A DNA stretch of 64,000 bases, from assembly GCF_001269885.1 (NCBI RefSeq), contig NZ_LHVH01000026.1:1-64000 (forward strand), written 5' to 3'. The notes under the pieces were generated by a model. It was not told the DNA's origin and made no database searches. It was given only the letters and a program-made list of their open reading frames with translations. This document shows positions 50,186 through 58,694 of the stretch, in pieces. A program made the translations under genes and the position numbers. Origin of the DNA: Pseudomonas kilonensis. Lineage in GTDB: Bacteria; Pseudomonadota; Gammaproteobacteria; Pseudomonadales; Pseudomonadaceae. Within the stretch, counting starts at the first letter, position 1; every line of letters begins with the position of its first letter.

Positions 50186-51466
50186 ATGCAGCGTCGCCAG
50201 TTTCTGAACACCCTCGCCACCGTTTCCGTCGTCTCTCCACTGTTGTTGTCATCCCGCATAACGCAAGCCGCCACGCCTGCGGCCACACCGAGTGCACTGG
50301 ACCCAGCGCGCTGGTCGCCGCTTAACCAAAAGCGTCTGCAAGCAGTGATCGATCAGCACGGCGTCAAAAGCGCGTCCTACCGTCCTGACCAGCGCCCATA
50401 CGCGGTGTTCGACTGGGACAACACCTGCATCATGAACGACTGTGAAGAAGCGCTGCTGGTCTACCAGATCAATCATTTGCAGTACAAGCTGACGCCTGAT
50501 GAGTTCGCTGCTGTGGTGCGTCAGGACGTGCCGAACGGCGCGTTCATGAAGGACTACACCACGGTGGACGGCAAGCCGGTCAAGATGGAAGACATCGCCA
50601 GCGATGTGGAAGCGAATTACCGCTGGTTGCACGCCAACTACAAGGGACTCGCTGGCAACAAGAGCCTGGAAGAGATCCAGACCAGCGAGCAGCACAAGGA
50701 TTTTCGCGCCAAGCTCTACTTCATGTACGACGCGCTCTGCGAAAGTTACCCGGTGGAGATCGGCTACAAGTGGATTCTGTATTTCTACAAGAACATGACC
50801 ACGGCTGAGTTGCAGGCGATGGCCGAGGCTTCCAACAACTACGCCATCGGCGACGCGCTGCGCAAGGTCAAGTACGAGAGTTCACGCACATTACCGGGCA
50901 AGGCCGGGGTGGTGGCCGCTACCCACTTCCATGGCATTCGTATCCATGAGGAGATTCGTGGCCTGATGCACACGCTGCGCGCCAACGGCATCGACGTCTA
51001 TATCAGCACCGCCTCGATCGACGATGTGGTACGCGTGTTCGCGGGCAATCCTCATTACGGATACGGCGTGCCGCCTGAGAACGTGATCGGCCTGCGCATG
51101 GCGATGGAAGACGGCAAGTACACCACTCGTTATCAGCCAGGCTGGCATTTCAATTACGGTCCGGGCAAGACCGTCGGCATCAAGAACGTGCTGGTTAAAC
51201 AGAAAGGCTATGGCCCGGTGTTGGTGGCTGGCGACAGCGATGGCGATGCCTGGATGCTGCGCGACTTCAACGATACGGCGGTGGGGGTGATCGTCAACCG
51301 CATGAAGAAGGGCGAGATCGGCGCCGACAGCCAACAGGCCGCGACCCAACTGGGCAAGCCGGACGCCCGCTTCGTCCTGCAGGGGCGCGACGAGCACACC
51401 GGCCTGATGATTCCAGACGAGAAATCGCTCAAATACGGTAAAGACGAGCTTAAGCTGCTGGCTTGA
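50186..51466 (+). CDS. Exported HAD-superfamily phosphatase (phosphorylcholine-phosphatase-like)
   Basis: A 426-residue exported protein; the N-terminus MQRRQFLNTLATVSVVSPLLL has a twin-arginine-like start and cleavage near TQAA. HAD motif I AVFDWDNTCIMND (D76/D78), motif II in VYISTASIDDV, motif III lysine downstream, motif IV VLVAGDSDGDAWMLRDF. This layout is found in the phosphorylcholine phosphatase PchP of P. aeruginosa (349 residues), though that identity was not confirmed. AGGAG precedes the ATG. Divergent DeoR suggests induction by a phosphorylated compound. Confidence 0.75.
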   Translation: MQRRQFLNTLATVSVVSPLLLSSRITQAATPAATPSALDPARWSPLNQKRLQAVIDQHGVKSASYRPDQRPYAVFDWDNTCIMNDCEEALLVYQINHLQYKLTPDEFAAVVRQDVPNGAFMKDYTTVDGKPVKMEDIASDVEANYRWLHANYKGLAGNKSLEEIQTSEQHKDFRAKLYFMYDALCESYPVEIGYKWILYFYKNMTTAELQAMAEASNNYAIGDALRKVKYESSRTLPGKAGVVAATHFHGIRIHEEIRGLMHTLRANGIDVYISTASIDDVVRVFAGNPHYGYGVPPENVIGLRMAMEDGKYTTRYQPGWHFNYGPGKTVGIKNVLVKQKGYGPVLVAGDSDGDAWMLRDFNDTAVGVIVNRMKKGEIGADSQQAATQLGKPDARFVLQGRDEHTGLMIPDEKSLKYGKDELKLLA

Positions 51467-51598
51467 TGGCACTGGCTCGCGGGTGGCCGGCGGCCATCCG
51501 CGAGCAGCAGTGCAACTCGCCTTGTATCTGCGGGAATGATGATTCTGCGTCGAAAAATCGCTACCACTGCCGGCCCGAGGGAGTCTGTAAGTAGGACA

Positions 51599-52162
51599 CT
51601 ACCTTGGGGCTGGCACACTCGTCCCGTCTCGCACCTGCATCAGCGCAAACCCCAGCAGATTCAAGCCTTTCCACAGATTCGGATTGTTCGCATCCGCGTT
51701 GTCCTGTGCGAGCCCTATACCCCAGATGTTATCAACCGGGCTGGCTTCGACAATAACGCTCGAACCGGTTTGTAGAAGGTATTCGTTCAACTGCGGATTC
51801 TGAGAGAACTTGGCCTGGTTCGCTCGAACGACGATGTCGTATCGGTGTTGCAGCCAAACCTTATCATTGAAGCCGCGCACGTTGCGGCCAAGTGCTTTGG
51901 CGGCATTAGGAGTAGGAGCGTGGAGCACCTGCGCACGAATGTCCTGATCGTCGAACAAGGCCGCTTTTTCGGCCATCATGAAGTGTTCGGCTGTCGGGTA
52001 ATGCTGCCCCTCGACAATGAACCCGGCCTCGAACCATTGGCTGAAGCACGAAGCCGTAACGGCAATTTTGCTGCGCTGGTGCCCCCAGAAAAACGTAAAT
52101 TTCAGATGTTCTCCAGAGTTGAAACGGGCGCACAGTTCTTTCACATGTTCAGGGTCGTTCAA
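51599..52162 (-). CDS. NADAR-domain (YbiA/RibX-like) protein
   Basis: A 187-residue NADAR protein: FFWGHQRSKIAVTASCFSQWF, TAEHFMMAEKAALFDD, and DNIWGIGLAQDNADANNPNLWKGLNLLGFALM (both quoted as landmarks; NxxxWxGxNLLG is the family end). NADAR proteins cleave N-glycosidic bonds of riboflavin intermediates or remove ADP-ribose from DNA and guanine bases. The start is a TTG at 52162 with AAGGA upstream. Related genes occur in defence-linked contexts, but none is recognised beside it here. Confidence 0.87.
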   Translation of the reverse strand: MNDPEHVKELCARFNSGEHLKFTFFWGHQRSKIAVTASCFSQWFEAGFIVEGQHYPTAEHFMMAEKAALFDDQDIRAQVLHAPTPNAAKALGRNVRGFNDKVWLQHRYDIVVRANQAKFSQNPQLNEYLLQTGSSVIVEASPVDNIWGIGLAQDNADANNPNLWKGLNLLGFALMQVRDGTSVPAPR

Positions 52163-52340
52163 TGAGATGTCCTTGCTGACTGAAGATCGAAGTTACAGCT
52201 ACTGTGCTGACCAAGGCCGCTTCGTGTCTATAGCGCCCACTTGCATCGCTCATAGCTTACGAAATGGTGGCGACGGCTTGGGAAGTAGAGGTAAACAGCC
52301 TCCAGGGGACAAGACCGGAATTCATCCACCCAATCAGCCT

Positions 52341-52964
52341 TCAAATCAACCGATCCACAACCCTCGCATTCCACAATTCCCGATACCGCTCCCGCCACCC
52401 CGGACTTCCCTTATCCAACCACTCCAACGTCGCCTCAATACTCTCAGGGCTGATCATGAAGTGATTGATATGCTCCTCGATCCGCTCTTGCGATAAATGC
52501 AGCGAATCCAGATAGCCATTGAAAGTATCCGCCAACACCACGTACTCATCGCCCTGCTGACGGCGCCCAGTCCAGGCAGGCAAGCCCGCCACCATCGCCG
52601 CCACGTCCTGGCGCCCTTCCCGCAGGTCCAGCAGCAAGATGCTCGCGCCGCCGTCGCGACCGATCGGCAGTAATCCCGTTGCGGGGAAGCCGGGCTGGGC
52701 CCGCAGTTGCTCCAGTTCGAAGGGGTTGGATTCATACGCTTTGTCCGGGTCCAGCCCGTACAGTGAAAAACTAAGCAGTTCCTCGTCGCCATTGGCCAGG
52801 GTCGCCAGCACATCGTATTCCACGTAGGCGCCGTTGCAGGTCTTGAGGAATTGGCGATAGTCGTCCGGCAAGCGAGCCCCCAGGCTGCTTTCCAGTTGCG
52901 CGATGGCACGCTCGGTGGCGCCTTCACGGGTGTCTTCGAGGATGAGTCCGCGGTAGTCAGTCAT
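52341..52964 (-). CDS. SMI1/KNR4 (SUKH) family protein
   Basis: A 207-residue SUKH-1 protein: IAQLESSLGARLPDDYRQFLKTCNGA is the SUKH start (given as landmark), with LLPIGRDGGASILLLDL and GDEYVVLADTFNGYLDSL downstream. SUKH proteins are common immunity proteins of contact-dependent toxins, but also have other roles. The ATG at 52964 follows GAGA. No toxin gene lies in the window near it. The 178-base gap on its left is empty. Confidence 0.82.
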   Translation of the reverse strand: MTDYRGLILEDTREGATERAIAQLESSLGARLPDDYRQFLKTCNGAYVEYDVLATLANGDEELLSFSLYGLDPDKAYESNPFELEQLRAQPGFPATGLLPIGRDGGASILLLDLREGRQDVAAMVAGLPAWTGRRQQGDEYVVLADTFNGYLDSLHLSQERIEEHINHFMISPESIEATLEWLDKGSPGWRERYRELWNARVVDRLI

Positions 52965-53053
52965 TGATGTCTCGAAAAGGTATGGGGTCCTGGAGGTTTT
53001 GAAACACGCCGCGCCGCACAATCAGTCCGACACGTCGATAACAAGTGCTCCGC

Positions 53054-53668
53054 TCACGCGCTGGCCAGATGTCTCTCGATCAGCCTCGCCGCCTCATCTG
53101 CGTGAGTAAAGCCCAGGCTGTGATCGGCGCCAGGGAAAACGTGCAGTTCAGCGCGGGGCAACAGTTGGGCAAGGTACTGGCCGACGCGAACGGGGCTGAT
53201 CGGATCAGCGTCGCCCCAGAGCAGCAGGACCGGCATGCGCAGCTCGACCAGGCGGGACGTGAGGTCGGTGCGGTCGTCGAGAAACCAACTCGGCAGTGTC
53301 GAGTTGGCCGCCGCAAAATCCGGGCGCCAGTCCTGCGCGCCCAGCGCCGACATGTCCACCCCGCCCGAGGTGACGGTCAGCACAAGGTGGGTGATCAGCT
53401 CAGGGCGTTCAAGTGCTGCGAGCACAGCGACGATACCGCCCATGGATTGCGCCACCAGCGCTGTGGGTCGGTCGATCTCGGCCAGCACACGCGCCACCAG
53501 GTCGCTCATGCCGGTCACGCCGGGAACGGGTGGCGTGTCTCCAAAACCGGGCCAGCCGATGTGTACTTGCTGTGCCGGGTGGGCCAAGCGCTCGGCGACC
53601 GGATGCCAGAACTGGGTGTTGCCTGAGGCGCCGGGCAAGAAGATGAGTTTGGCGGGGGATGCGGTCAC
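53054..53668 (-). CDS. Alpha/beta-hydrolase fold protein
   Basis: A 204-residue hydrolase beginning at the GTG at 53668, behind AAGGA. Oxyanion region LIFLPGASGNTQFW, nucleophile elbow VAQSMGGIVAV, acid in LLLWGDADPISPV, and histidine in FPGADHSLGF: complete triad. Resembles small carboxylesterases or MhpC-like hydrolases. Its upstream part overlaps the 3' end of the SUFU gene region but not its coding end. Substrate unknown. Confidence 0.8.
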   Translation of the reverse strand: MTASPAKLIFLPGASGNTQFWHPVAERLAHPAQQVHIGWPGFGDTPPVPGVTGMSDLVARVLAEIDRPTALVAQSMGGIVAVLAALERPELITHLVLTVTSGGVDMSALGAQDWRPDFAAANSTLPSWFLDDRTDLTSRLVELRMPVLLLWGDADPISPVRVGQYLAQLLPRAELHVFPGADHSLGFTHADEAARLIERHLASA

Positions 53669-53738
53669 GGGTTCGTCCTTGAAGATGGGATTGAAAGAGT
53701 CAGCAGGAGGCCGCCAGGTTCGATGACCGGCTCCAGCC

Positions 53739-54554
53739 TCACACCACACTCGCCCGATGCAGGCTGCTCATATGCCCAACACCCGCCGCCTTCAAACGAC
53801 TCACCAGATCCTCCCGCGCCGCTCGCCCTCCCGAACGCACGTACTCCAGCTCCGCCGCCGTAATCAAGACCACCGGCACCAATCTGACCGGAGACAAGGG
53901 CATGTCATCCAGTTGGGTAGGAAAATCCGGTGTCGGCGCGCCGAGCAGAACGCCGGTGGAGTCGTCATCGGTCACGAAGAGTTTGGGCAGTTGATCGCTC
54001 ATGTGATGCGATTGGCTGAGCCCGGGCAGTTCAAGGGATAGCGTCCCGTACTGGTCGAGTTGGTGGGTGATGCCGCCAGCGTCGGCCACCGTTTTGGCGA
54101 CGTGCTCCAGCAGCTCGAAGGCCCAGCTGCCTTTGAAAGGATCGACCTCCCCCACGGGGCCATAGGCGTGCTCGGGGATATCCGCGGTTTCGACGAACAA
54201 TTCCATCTCGAAGCCGTTGCCCATGCCTTCCGCATCATCGAATGGATCGGACAGGCCTTCAGTGGCGAGAATGATCGTGTCGCCACGGCGAACCACACGG
54301 TAGGCCTGGCGGGTCGAAGGCCAGTACGGGCCGCCGGAAAAGGTCGGGCTGATCAGATAGGCCAGGACATCCCGCTCGACCGTGCCGACAGCGCTCCAAT
54401 GACGATCCAGGCACGCTGCGCCGGCTTCCCGGACGGCCAGATTGGCGGCTTCAGCCTCGGTCAGGTCGCCAAGCTCGTGGGATTGCGGCGCAGGCTGGTC
54501 GTCTTGGGTTTCAGGGGGTTTCGATGAACCGAAGAGCTTCTTGAAGAAATTCAT
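53739..54554 (-). CDS. Suppressor-of-fused (SUFU) domain protein
   Basis: A 271-residue protein with an N-terminal low-complexity lead (about 1-30) and a SUFU-like domain: GNGFEMELFVETADIPEHAYG, SWAFELLEHVAKTVADAGG and LITAAELEYVRSGGRAAREDLVSRL. Bacterial SUFU proteins are predicted immunity proteins in polymorphic toxin systems. Its ATG overlaps the end of the desaturase gene (ATGA), so the two are translationally coupled. No toxin is adjacent. Confidence 0.75.
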   Translation of the reverse strand: MNFFKKLFGSSKPPETQDDQPAPQSHELGDLTEAEAANLAVREAGAACLDRHWSAVGTVERDVLAYLISPTFSGGPYWPSTRQAYRVVRRGDTIILATEGLSDPFDDAEGMGNGFEMELFVETADIPEHAYGPVGEVDPFKGSWAFELLEHVAKTVADAGGITHQLDQYGTLSLELPGLSQSHHMSDQLPKLFVTDDDSTGVLLGAPTPDFPTQLDDMPLSPVRLVPVVLITAAELEYVRSGGRAAREDLVSRLKAAGVGHMSSLHRASVV

Positions 54555-55648
54555 GGGCGTTCCTTGCTGGTTTTTCGCTGAGCCTCACCTGTGTCAGCTC
54601 TCGCTGATCCGATGGCAGGCGTTGGGCGCATTGTGGCGTGTTGGCGTTGATATGAAAACGCGGGCAGGCACTTGCGGGCAGTTTCGACGAAAGGCGTGAC
54701 AATCAGGCTATACACCGTCAGGTAACGCTGGTGGTCCTGTTCTCCGGTGCCGAAACGCAAGTGCTCGGGCTGCAAGCGGGTGACATAGAGCGTGCCGAAC
54801 ATCCAGTCCCACAGCGACAGGTTGACGCCGAAATTGCGGTTGAAATGACGCGGTGCATCGCTGTGGTGGATCTGGTGCTGGGCCGGACTGTTCAGCACAT
54901 GTTCCAGCACCGGGCCAAAGGACAGCCAGACATGGGTGTGACGCAAGTTGGCCGCCAGGCTATTGAAGATGAACACCAGGTACGTCACGCCGAACAACGT
55001 GTAGCGGCTGATCTCACCACCACAGGCGTACCAGAAACCACCCGCGAAAAGGCCCAGGCAGGCAGTAGCGCCAAGCTTCTCGACGATCTTCTCCACAAAA
55101 TGCACCCGACTGGCCGTAGCCGGCACCAGCACGGGCGCCGAGTGATGAACCTTGTGAAACGCCCAGAGCCAGCGCGAATGAAACGCCCGGTGCGCCCAGT
55201 AGTGGACGAAATCCTTCACCAGGAACACCCCTAGCCCATAGAGCAAGGCGAGCGAAAGATTCTCCCCCAGACGCGGACGCGCGCCCCAGAGGTTGCTGAA
55301 AAAAGCCAGGTAATCCCCGGAGCGCAGGATGTACGGATCGACCAGATGAACAATGGGCAACACCAAGGCAATCTTGAGAATCGCCCGGACGAAGTAGTAG
55401 CGATAGTCCAGCAGTGCCGAGCGATGCAGATGCACCTGGCTGCCGCCTATGAATTGCCAGAACGAACGAGCGTCAGTCAGGCCGCGGTGTTTTCTGTAGC
55501 GGAACAAGCCATAGGCGACGCTGTAGGAAGCGCAGAGAAACAGGATCCCGAGGCGGCCGTTCAGGTTGAAAATGCCGAGGAACTGCTGGGTGACGGGTGC
55601 GATTACCCATGCGCTCAGGTGTTGATAGACAAGGGAAAACGCATCCAC
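54551..55648 (-). CDS. Sterol desaturase/fatty-acid hydroxylase superfamily membrane protein
   Basis: A protein of about 365 residues from the GTG at 55648 (a TTG at 55741 would give 396; the start is uncertain). It carries the eight-histidine di-iron motifs: DFVHYWAHRAFH (HxxxH), FHKVHHSA (HxxHH), and the later HQIHHSDAPRHFNRNFG. About four TM helices. The family hydroxylates or desaturates lipids and sterols using O2. Which lipid is modified here is unknown. Coupled to the SUFU gene. Confidence 0.85.
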   Translation of the reverse strand: MDAFSLVYQHLSAWVIAPVTQQFLGIFNLNGRLGILFLCASYSVAYGLFRYRKHRGLTDARSFWQFIGGSQVHLHRSALLDYRYYFVRAILKIALVLPIVHLVDPYILRSGDYLAFFSNLWGARPRLGENLSLALLYGLGVFLVKDFVHYWAHRAFHSRWLWAFHKVHHSAPVLVPATASRVHFVEKIVEKLGATACLGLFAGGFWYACGGEISRYTLFGVTYLVFIFNSLAANLRHTHVWLSFGPVLEHVLNSPAQHQIHHSDAPRHFNRNFGVNLSLWDWMFGTLYVTRLQPEHLRFGTGEQDHQRYLTVYSLIVTPFVETARKCLPAFSYQRQHATMRPTPAIGSARADTGEAQRKTSKERP

Positions 55649-55747
55649 GAAAGGCCGGTCTCTGTCGAAGGAACGGCATTGTAAATCAGTCGCGTTGGGC
55701 TGGGCTTGGGTTTTCAGGCATTTCTGGGGGTGGCCGCTCAAAAAAAT

Positions 55748-56236
55748 CTAGAGGCGGCCCGATCTAACACGACGCATATGGATGAGTGCGGTTCTCCGAT
55801 TATCTGGAGAAACTCGCTCTTCTATAGCAAAGGGCAAAAAGCCCAGCTTTGGATAAAGCAGCAAGCCTGCCGTGTTTTCATTGAAACACGATACCTGCAC
55901 CTCAGTGGCGTCATAGCGGTCGAACGCCAGGGCCGTCATCGTTTCCACGAGAAAACTGGCAACGCCTTTACCTCGAGCCTCTTGGGCAACGATGACATTA
56001 CCGATACAGCAAACCCCGCCCGTTTCAGCCCGATAGAAGTTAGCAAAACCAACGACACGGTTCCCAGCCTCGATGACCGTCGAATCGAATCGTTGAGCGA
56101 TAGCCTCAGACAGCTGAGCCTCAGTCAGAGGGTATTGGGCTTTCGGGAACATATAGAACAGTTCCCGAGCGTCCTGCGCAAAGCTACAGAGGGTCTTGAT
56201 GTCATCAGCCATCACTGGCCTGCTTTGCAATTGCAT
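55748..56236 (-). CDS. GNAT-family N-acetyltransferase
   Basis: A 162-residue GNAT protein from the ATG at 56236, behind AAGGA. The acetyl-CoA motif A is IGNVIVAQEARGKGVASFLVETM (Q/RxxGxG/A pattern, RGKGVA), and the C-terminus ends NENTAGLLLYPKLGFLPF. Substrate unknown. Downstream of a REP-rich gap. Confidence 0.85.
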   Translation of the reverse strand: MQLQSRPVMADDIKTLCSFAQDARELFYMFPKAQYPLTEAQLSEAIAQRFDSTVIEAGNRVVGFANFYRAETGGVCCIGNVIVAQEARGKGVASFLVETMTALAFDRYDATEVQVSCFNENTAGLLLYPKLGFLPFAIEERVSPDNRRTALIHMRRVRSGRL

Positions 56237-56337
56237 TGGGCGTCCTTGAGATCTATGCACTTGGTGCGCGAAAAGTGATCAAGCTCGCTGGCCGTGGCTC
56301 AGGATCATCGAGAAATGATGCAAATCTCCATAGTCCT

Positions 56338-56365
56338 GTGGCGAGGGAGCAAGCTCCCTCGCCAC
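56338..56365. repeat. Perfect hairpin repeat GTGGCGAGGGAGC-AA-GCTCCCTCGCCAC
   Basis: Arms of 13 bases with a 2-base loop. A half unit GCGAGCAAGCTCGCTCCCAC follows at about 56411-56430. The 354-base region 56237-56590 contains these elements and nothing that reads as a gene. Confidence 0.85.
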
Positions 56366-56590
56366 GGAGTGTGTATCTATTCAAACCATGTTGTAACTTG
56401 CTGCCGCCTTCGCGAGCAAGCTCGCTCCCACAGGAGATTGGCGGTGGGTACCCGTTCTGTGAAGCGCAGCCTGAACGCGTTAAAAGCTGCTGCGAGCTAA
56501 GAGAAATCCGCAAACTGACTCAAATGAAGACTTTCTTGACGCACTGAATGTCCTGCAAATCCCTGCTCCAGGATTGAAACACCTACCGAC

Positions 56591-57394
56591 TCAGCCTTGA
56601 CTCATCGCCCCCGAAAAACTCGCCTCCACCGGCCCGATAAGAAAGACCGCGCCCACGCCATCCCATTGAACCGTCACACTTCCACCATCACATTCAACCT
56701 CGACGGTGCTGTCCAACAAACCACGACGAATCCCATTAACAACCGCGCCACACGAGCAAGAACCTGAACCCAGAGCAATACCCGCACCGCGTTCCCAGAT
56801 GCGCAACCGAATATGCGTGCGATCAATTATCTGGACGAAATGAACGTTGGTCTTGAGCGGAAATAACGCGTTGGTTTCAATAGCCGGGGCAATCGTCGCG
56901 ATATCAACGGTTGCCAGATCATCGACAAAATAGGTGCAGTGCGGATTTCCCATGCTGCACGCGGCTGGACTGCCGGCCAGTGGCAAGGCGGCGGTGTCCA
57001 ATGCGTGCGCCAAAGGAATGTCCGACCAGCCAAAAAGCGGCATTCCCATATCGACGGAAATGTCGCCCGTCGGAGTACGTTTGCACGTCAGCAGACCGCG
57101 GTTAGTGCGCAACGCAACCGAAGCAACATTTGCTTCGCGCATCAGCATATCCGCCGCCCCCCGCGTCGCGCTGCCGCAAACATCCAGCGCGGAGCCATCC
57201 GCGTTCCAGAACATCACGCGCGCATCGGCATCGTCGCAATCGAGCAACACCGCGAGTTGGTTGAAGCCCACACCCCAGTTCCGATCCCCCATTCGCTGGG
57301 CCATGGCGCTCGTCACCGGGTTGGCCGAATGTCGCGAATCGACAATAACGAAGTCATCGCCATTGGCATGCATCTTTTGAAAGTTCAGCTGCAT
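56591..57394 (-). CDS. Diaminopimelate-epimerase (DapF)-like protein with one catalytic cysteine replaced
   Basis: A 267-residue DapF-family protein. The first catalytic cysteine is kept (C73 in NADGSALDVCGSATRG, aligned to QCGNGAR), but the second motif ERGAGETLACGTGAC reads ERGAGIALGSGSCSC: the proton-transfer cysteine is serine (S210) and the glutamate of GAGET is isoleucine. Cysteines occur at 213 and 215, shifted by three and five. The fold is otherwise intact with a usual length. It overlaps the VOC gene by 10 bases. It is not the housekeeping dapF by sequence; it may act on another amino acid or be a binding protein. Confidence 0.8.
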   Translation of the reverse strand: MQLNFQKMHANGDDFVIVDSRHSANPVTSAMAQRMGDRNWGVGFNQLAVLLDCDDADARVMFWNADGSALDVCGSATRGAADMLMREANVASVALRTNRGLLTCKRTPTGDISVDMGMPLFGWSDIPLAHALDTAALPLAGSPAACSMGNPHCTYFVDDLATVDIATIAPAIETNALFPLKTNVHFVQIIDRTHIRLRIWERGAGIALGSGSCSCGAVVNGIRRGLLDSTVEVECDGGSVTVQWDGVGAVFLIGPVEASFSGAMSQG

Positions 57395-57750
57395 GCAAAC
57401 GCCCTGCTGGAGATGGAAATGGAATTACCGTCGGGGTCTTTGGCGTTGGAAAAAGAATAACCATCCGCCCTGTGCGTAGCACCAAACCTCAGGCCTTGGG
57501 CCAGGCACTTGGCCTTGAAACCCTCAACGTCCTGAAGATCAAAGACAAGCTTCACGGTGACTTGCCCTGTTTTAACGGCCTTCCCTGCCGGGTGAACCAT
57601 CAGGATCGCGCCACCGTTTGCAGGGCTCAATTCGGTGACGCGGTCATCGACTTTTCTTTCACTGGTAAAACTGAAATGACGCTCATAAAAATCGCAGGTC
57701 GCTTGAACGTCCCGGACATACAACATGATTCGATTGAGTGACGGTTGCAT
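57385..57750 (-). CDS. VOC-superfamily (glyoxalase/dioxygenase) protein
   Basis: A 121-residue VOC protein: RIMLYVRDVQATCDFYERHFSF, ILMVHPAGKAVKTGQVTVKLVFDLQDVEGF and a C-terminal DPDGNSISIS. The ATG at 57750 follows AAGGAAG. It begins about 20 bases after the XRE gene ends and overlaps the DapF-like gene by 10 bases, so XRE-VOC-DapF form one leftward unit. Substrate unknown. Confidence 0.82.
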   Translation of the reverse strand: MQPSLNRIMLYVRDVQATCDFYERHFSFTSERKVDDRVTELSPANGGAILMVHPAGKAVKTGQVTVKLVFDLQDVEGFKAKCLAQGLRFGATHRADGYSFSNAKDPDGNSISISSRAFACS

Positions 57751-57767
57751 GTGTTCTTCCTTGATCA

Positions 57768-58577
57768 TTATTGGTGTTGCGCCTGCTCATATGCCTTAGT
57801 CATCACCCCCCAGGTCTTCGCGTCGGCAGGAATCAGATGCTCGATACGCAATGAGCTCATCGTGATGTCGAGCGGCATGCCGAAGGTGGTGAACGTTGAC
57901 ATGAACTTCAGCTCCCCATGGGGAGACTCGACTCGCGTCAGCAACAGCGGAGGCAGCTCGTTAACCAGCGCTGCAGAGCTGTATGGGGCCGGCAGGCTCT
58001 TCAGAATCTCAGCCAACGCGGGATTACTCAAGGCTTCCCGAGAGGCCCGTTGCCAGGCCACTAATCTTATTTCCTCGGCGTTACTCAAATGATCGCCCAA
58101 GCCACCGGGTTGCAGCAGTGTCACCAAGAGGTTGAGCCCATCGGCTGCATCCCTGGCAAGACCCACCAGATCGAACAGAACACCCGCGCTGGTGTTGGCT
58201 GCCAGGATGTCCCATTGGGCACCCAGAACAATCGCCGGAGCGGGGTTATTGGCGTGAAGTACATGATTAATGGCATCACGTACCACTTCCATTGACGAAG
58301 ACGTGAGCGGCGTCGTTTCGTAGCGAGGGGCATAGCCACTGGCGATGAAGATGTCGTTGCATCGCTCCAAAGGTACATCCAGGGCAGTCAATAAGTTATG
58401 CAGAGTGCCGGGGCTTGGCTTGGCGCGCCCCGTCTCGATGCAACTAAGATGACGCTGAGAGATCCCCGTGATCAGTGCACAGTCCAACTGACTCAGTCCG
58501 GCCTGTTGGCGCAAGTGACGCAGTTGCGCACCGGCTGAGGTTGGTGGCGTTGTTCGAGAAAAAGGTCGACTGGTCAT
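57768..58577 (-). CDS. XRE-family regulator with MmyB-like ligand domain
   Basis: A 269-residue regulator: HTH about 14-70 (LRHLRQQAGLSQLDCALITGISQRHLSCIETG as a landmark), then the MmyB-like PAS-related domain characteristic of antibiotic- or fatty-acid-responsive regulators. I start at the ATG at 58577, downstream of a 17-base palindrome; longer starts at 58628 and 58646 would run through that palindrome. Upstream divergent gene encodes a DUF2834 membrane protein. Confidence 0.75.
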   Translation of the reverse strand: MTSRPFSRTTPPTSAGAQLRHLRQQAGLSQLDCALITGISQRHLSCIETGRAKPSPGTLHNLLTALDVPLERCNDIFIASGYAPRYETTPLTSSSMEVVRDAINHVLHANNPAPAIVLGAQWDILAANTSAGVLFDLVGLARDAADGLNLLVTLLQPGGLGDHLSNAEEIRLVAWQRASREALSNPALAEILKSLPAPYSSAALVNELPPLLLTRVESPHGELKFMSTFTTFGMPLDITMSSLRIEHLIPADAKTWGVMTKAYEQAQHQ

Positions 58578-58611
58578 CCGTTGACTCTGGCATTGCGGGG
58601 GAGCGGCGTCG

Positions 58612-58628
58612 ATGACCTCTGAGGTCAT
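58612..58628. promoter_or_regulatory. Palindromic site between XRE and DUF2834 genes
   Basis: ATGACCTC-T-GAGGTCAT is a perfect 17-base inverted repeat, between the divergent starts. Likely the XRE operator. Confidence 0.6.
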
Positions 58629-58694
58629 TGAAACCATGACGGTCAAATCACTAGCCTACCTCCACTGATCAATGAACTTGTCCAAGGAGGCAAC

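Noticed and set aside
51599..55648. Complete contact-dependent toxin locus
   Set aside because: No toxin, PAAR, Rhs, CdiB or type VI component is visible in the window; only immunity-type folds are present.
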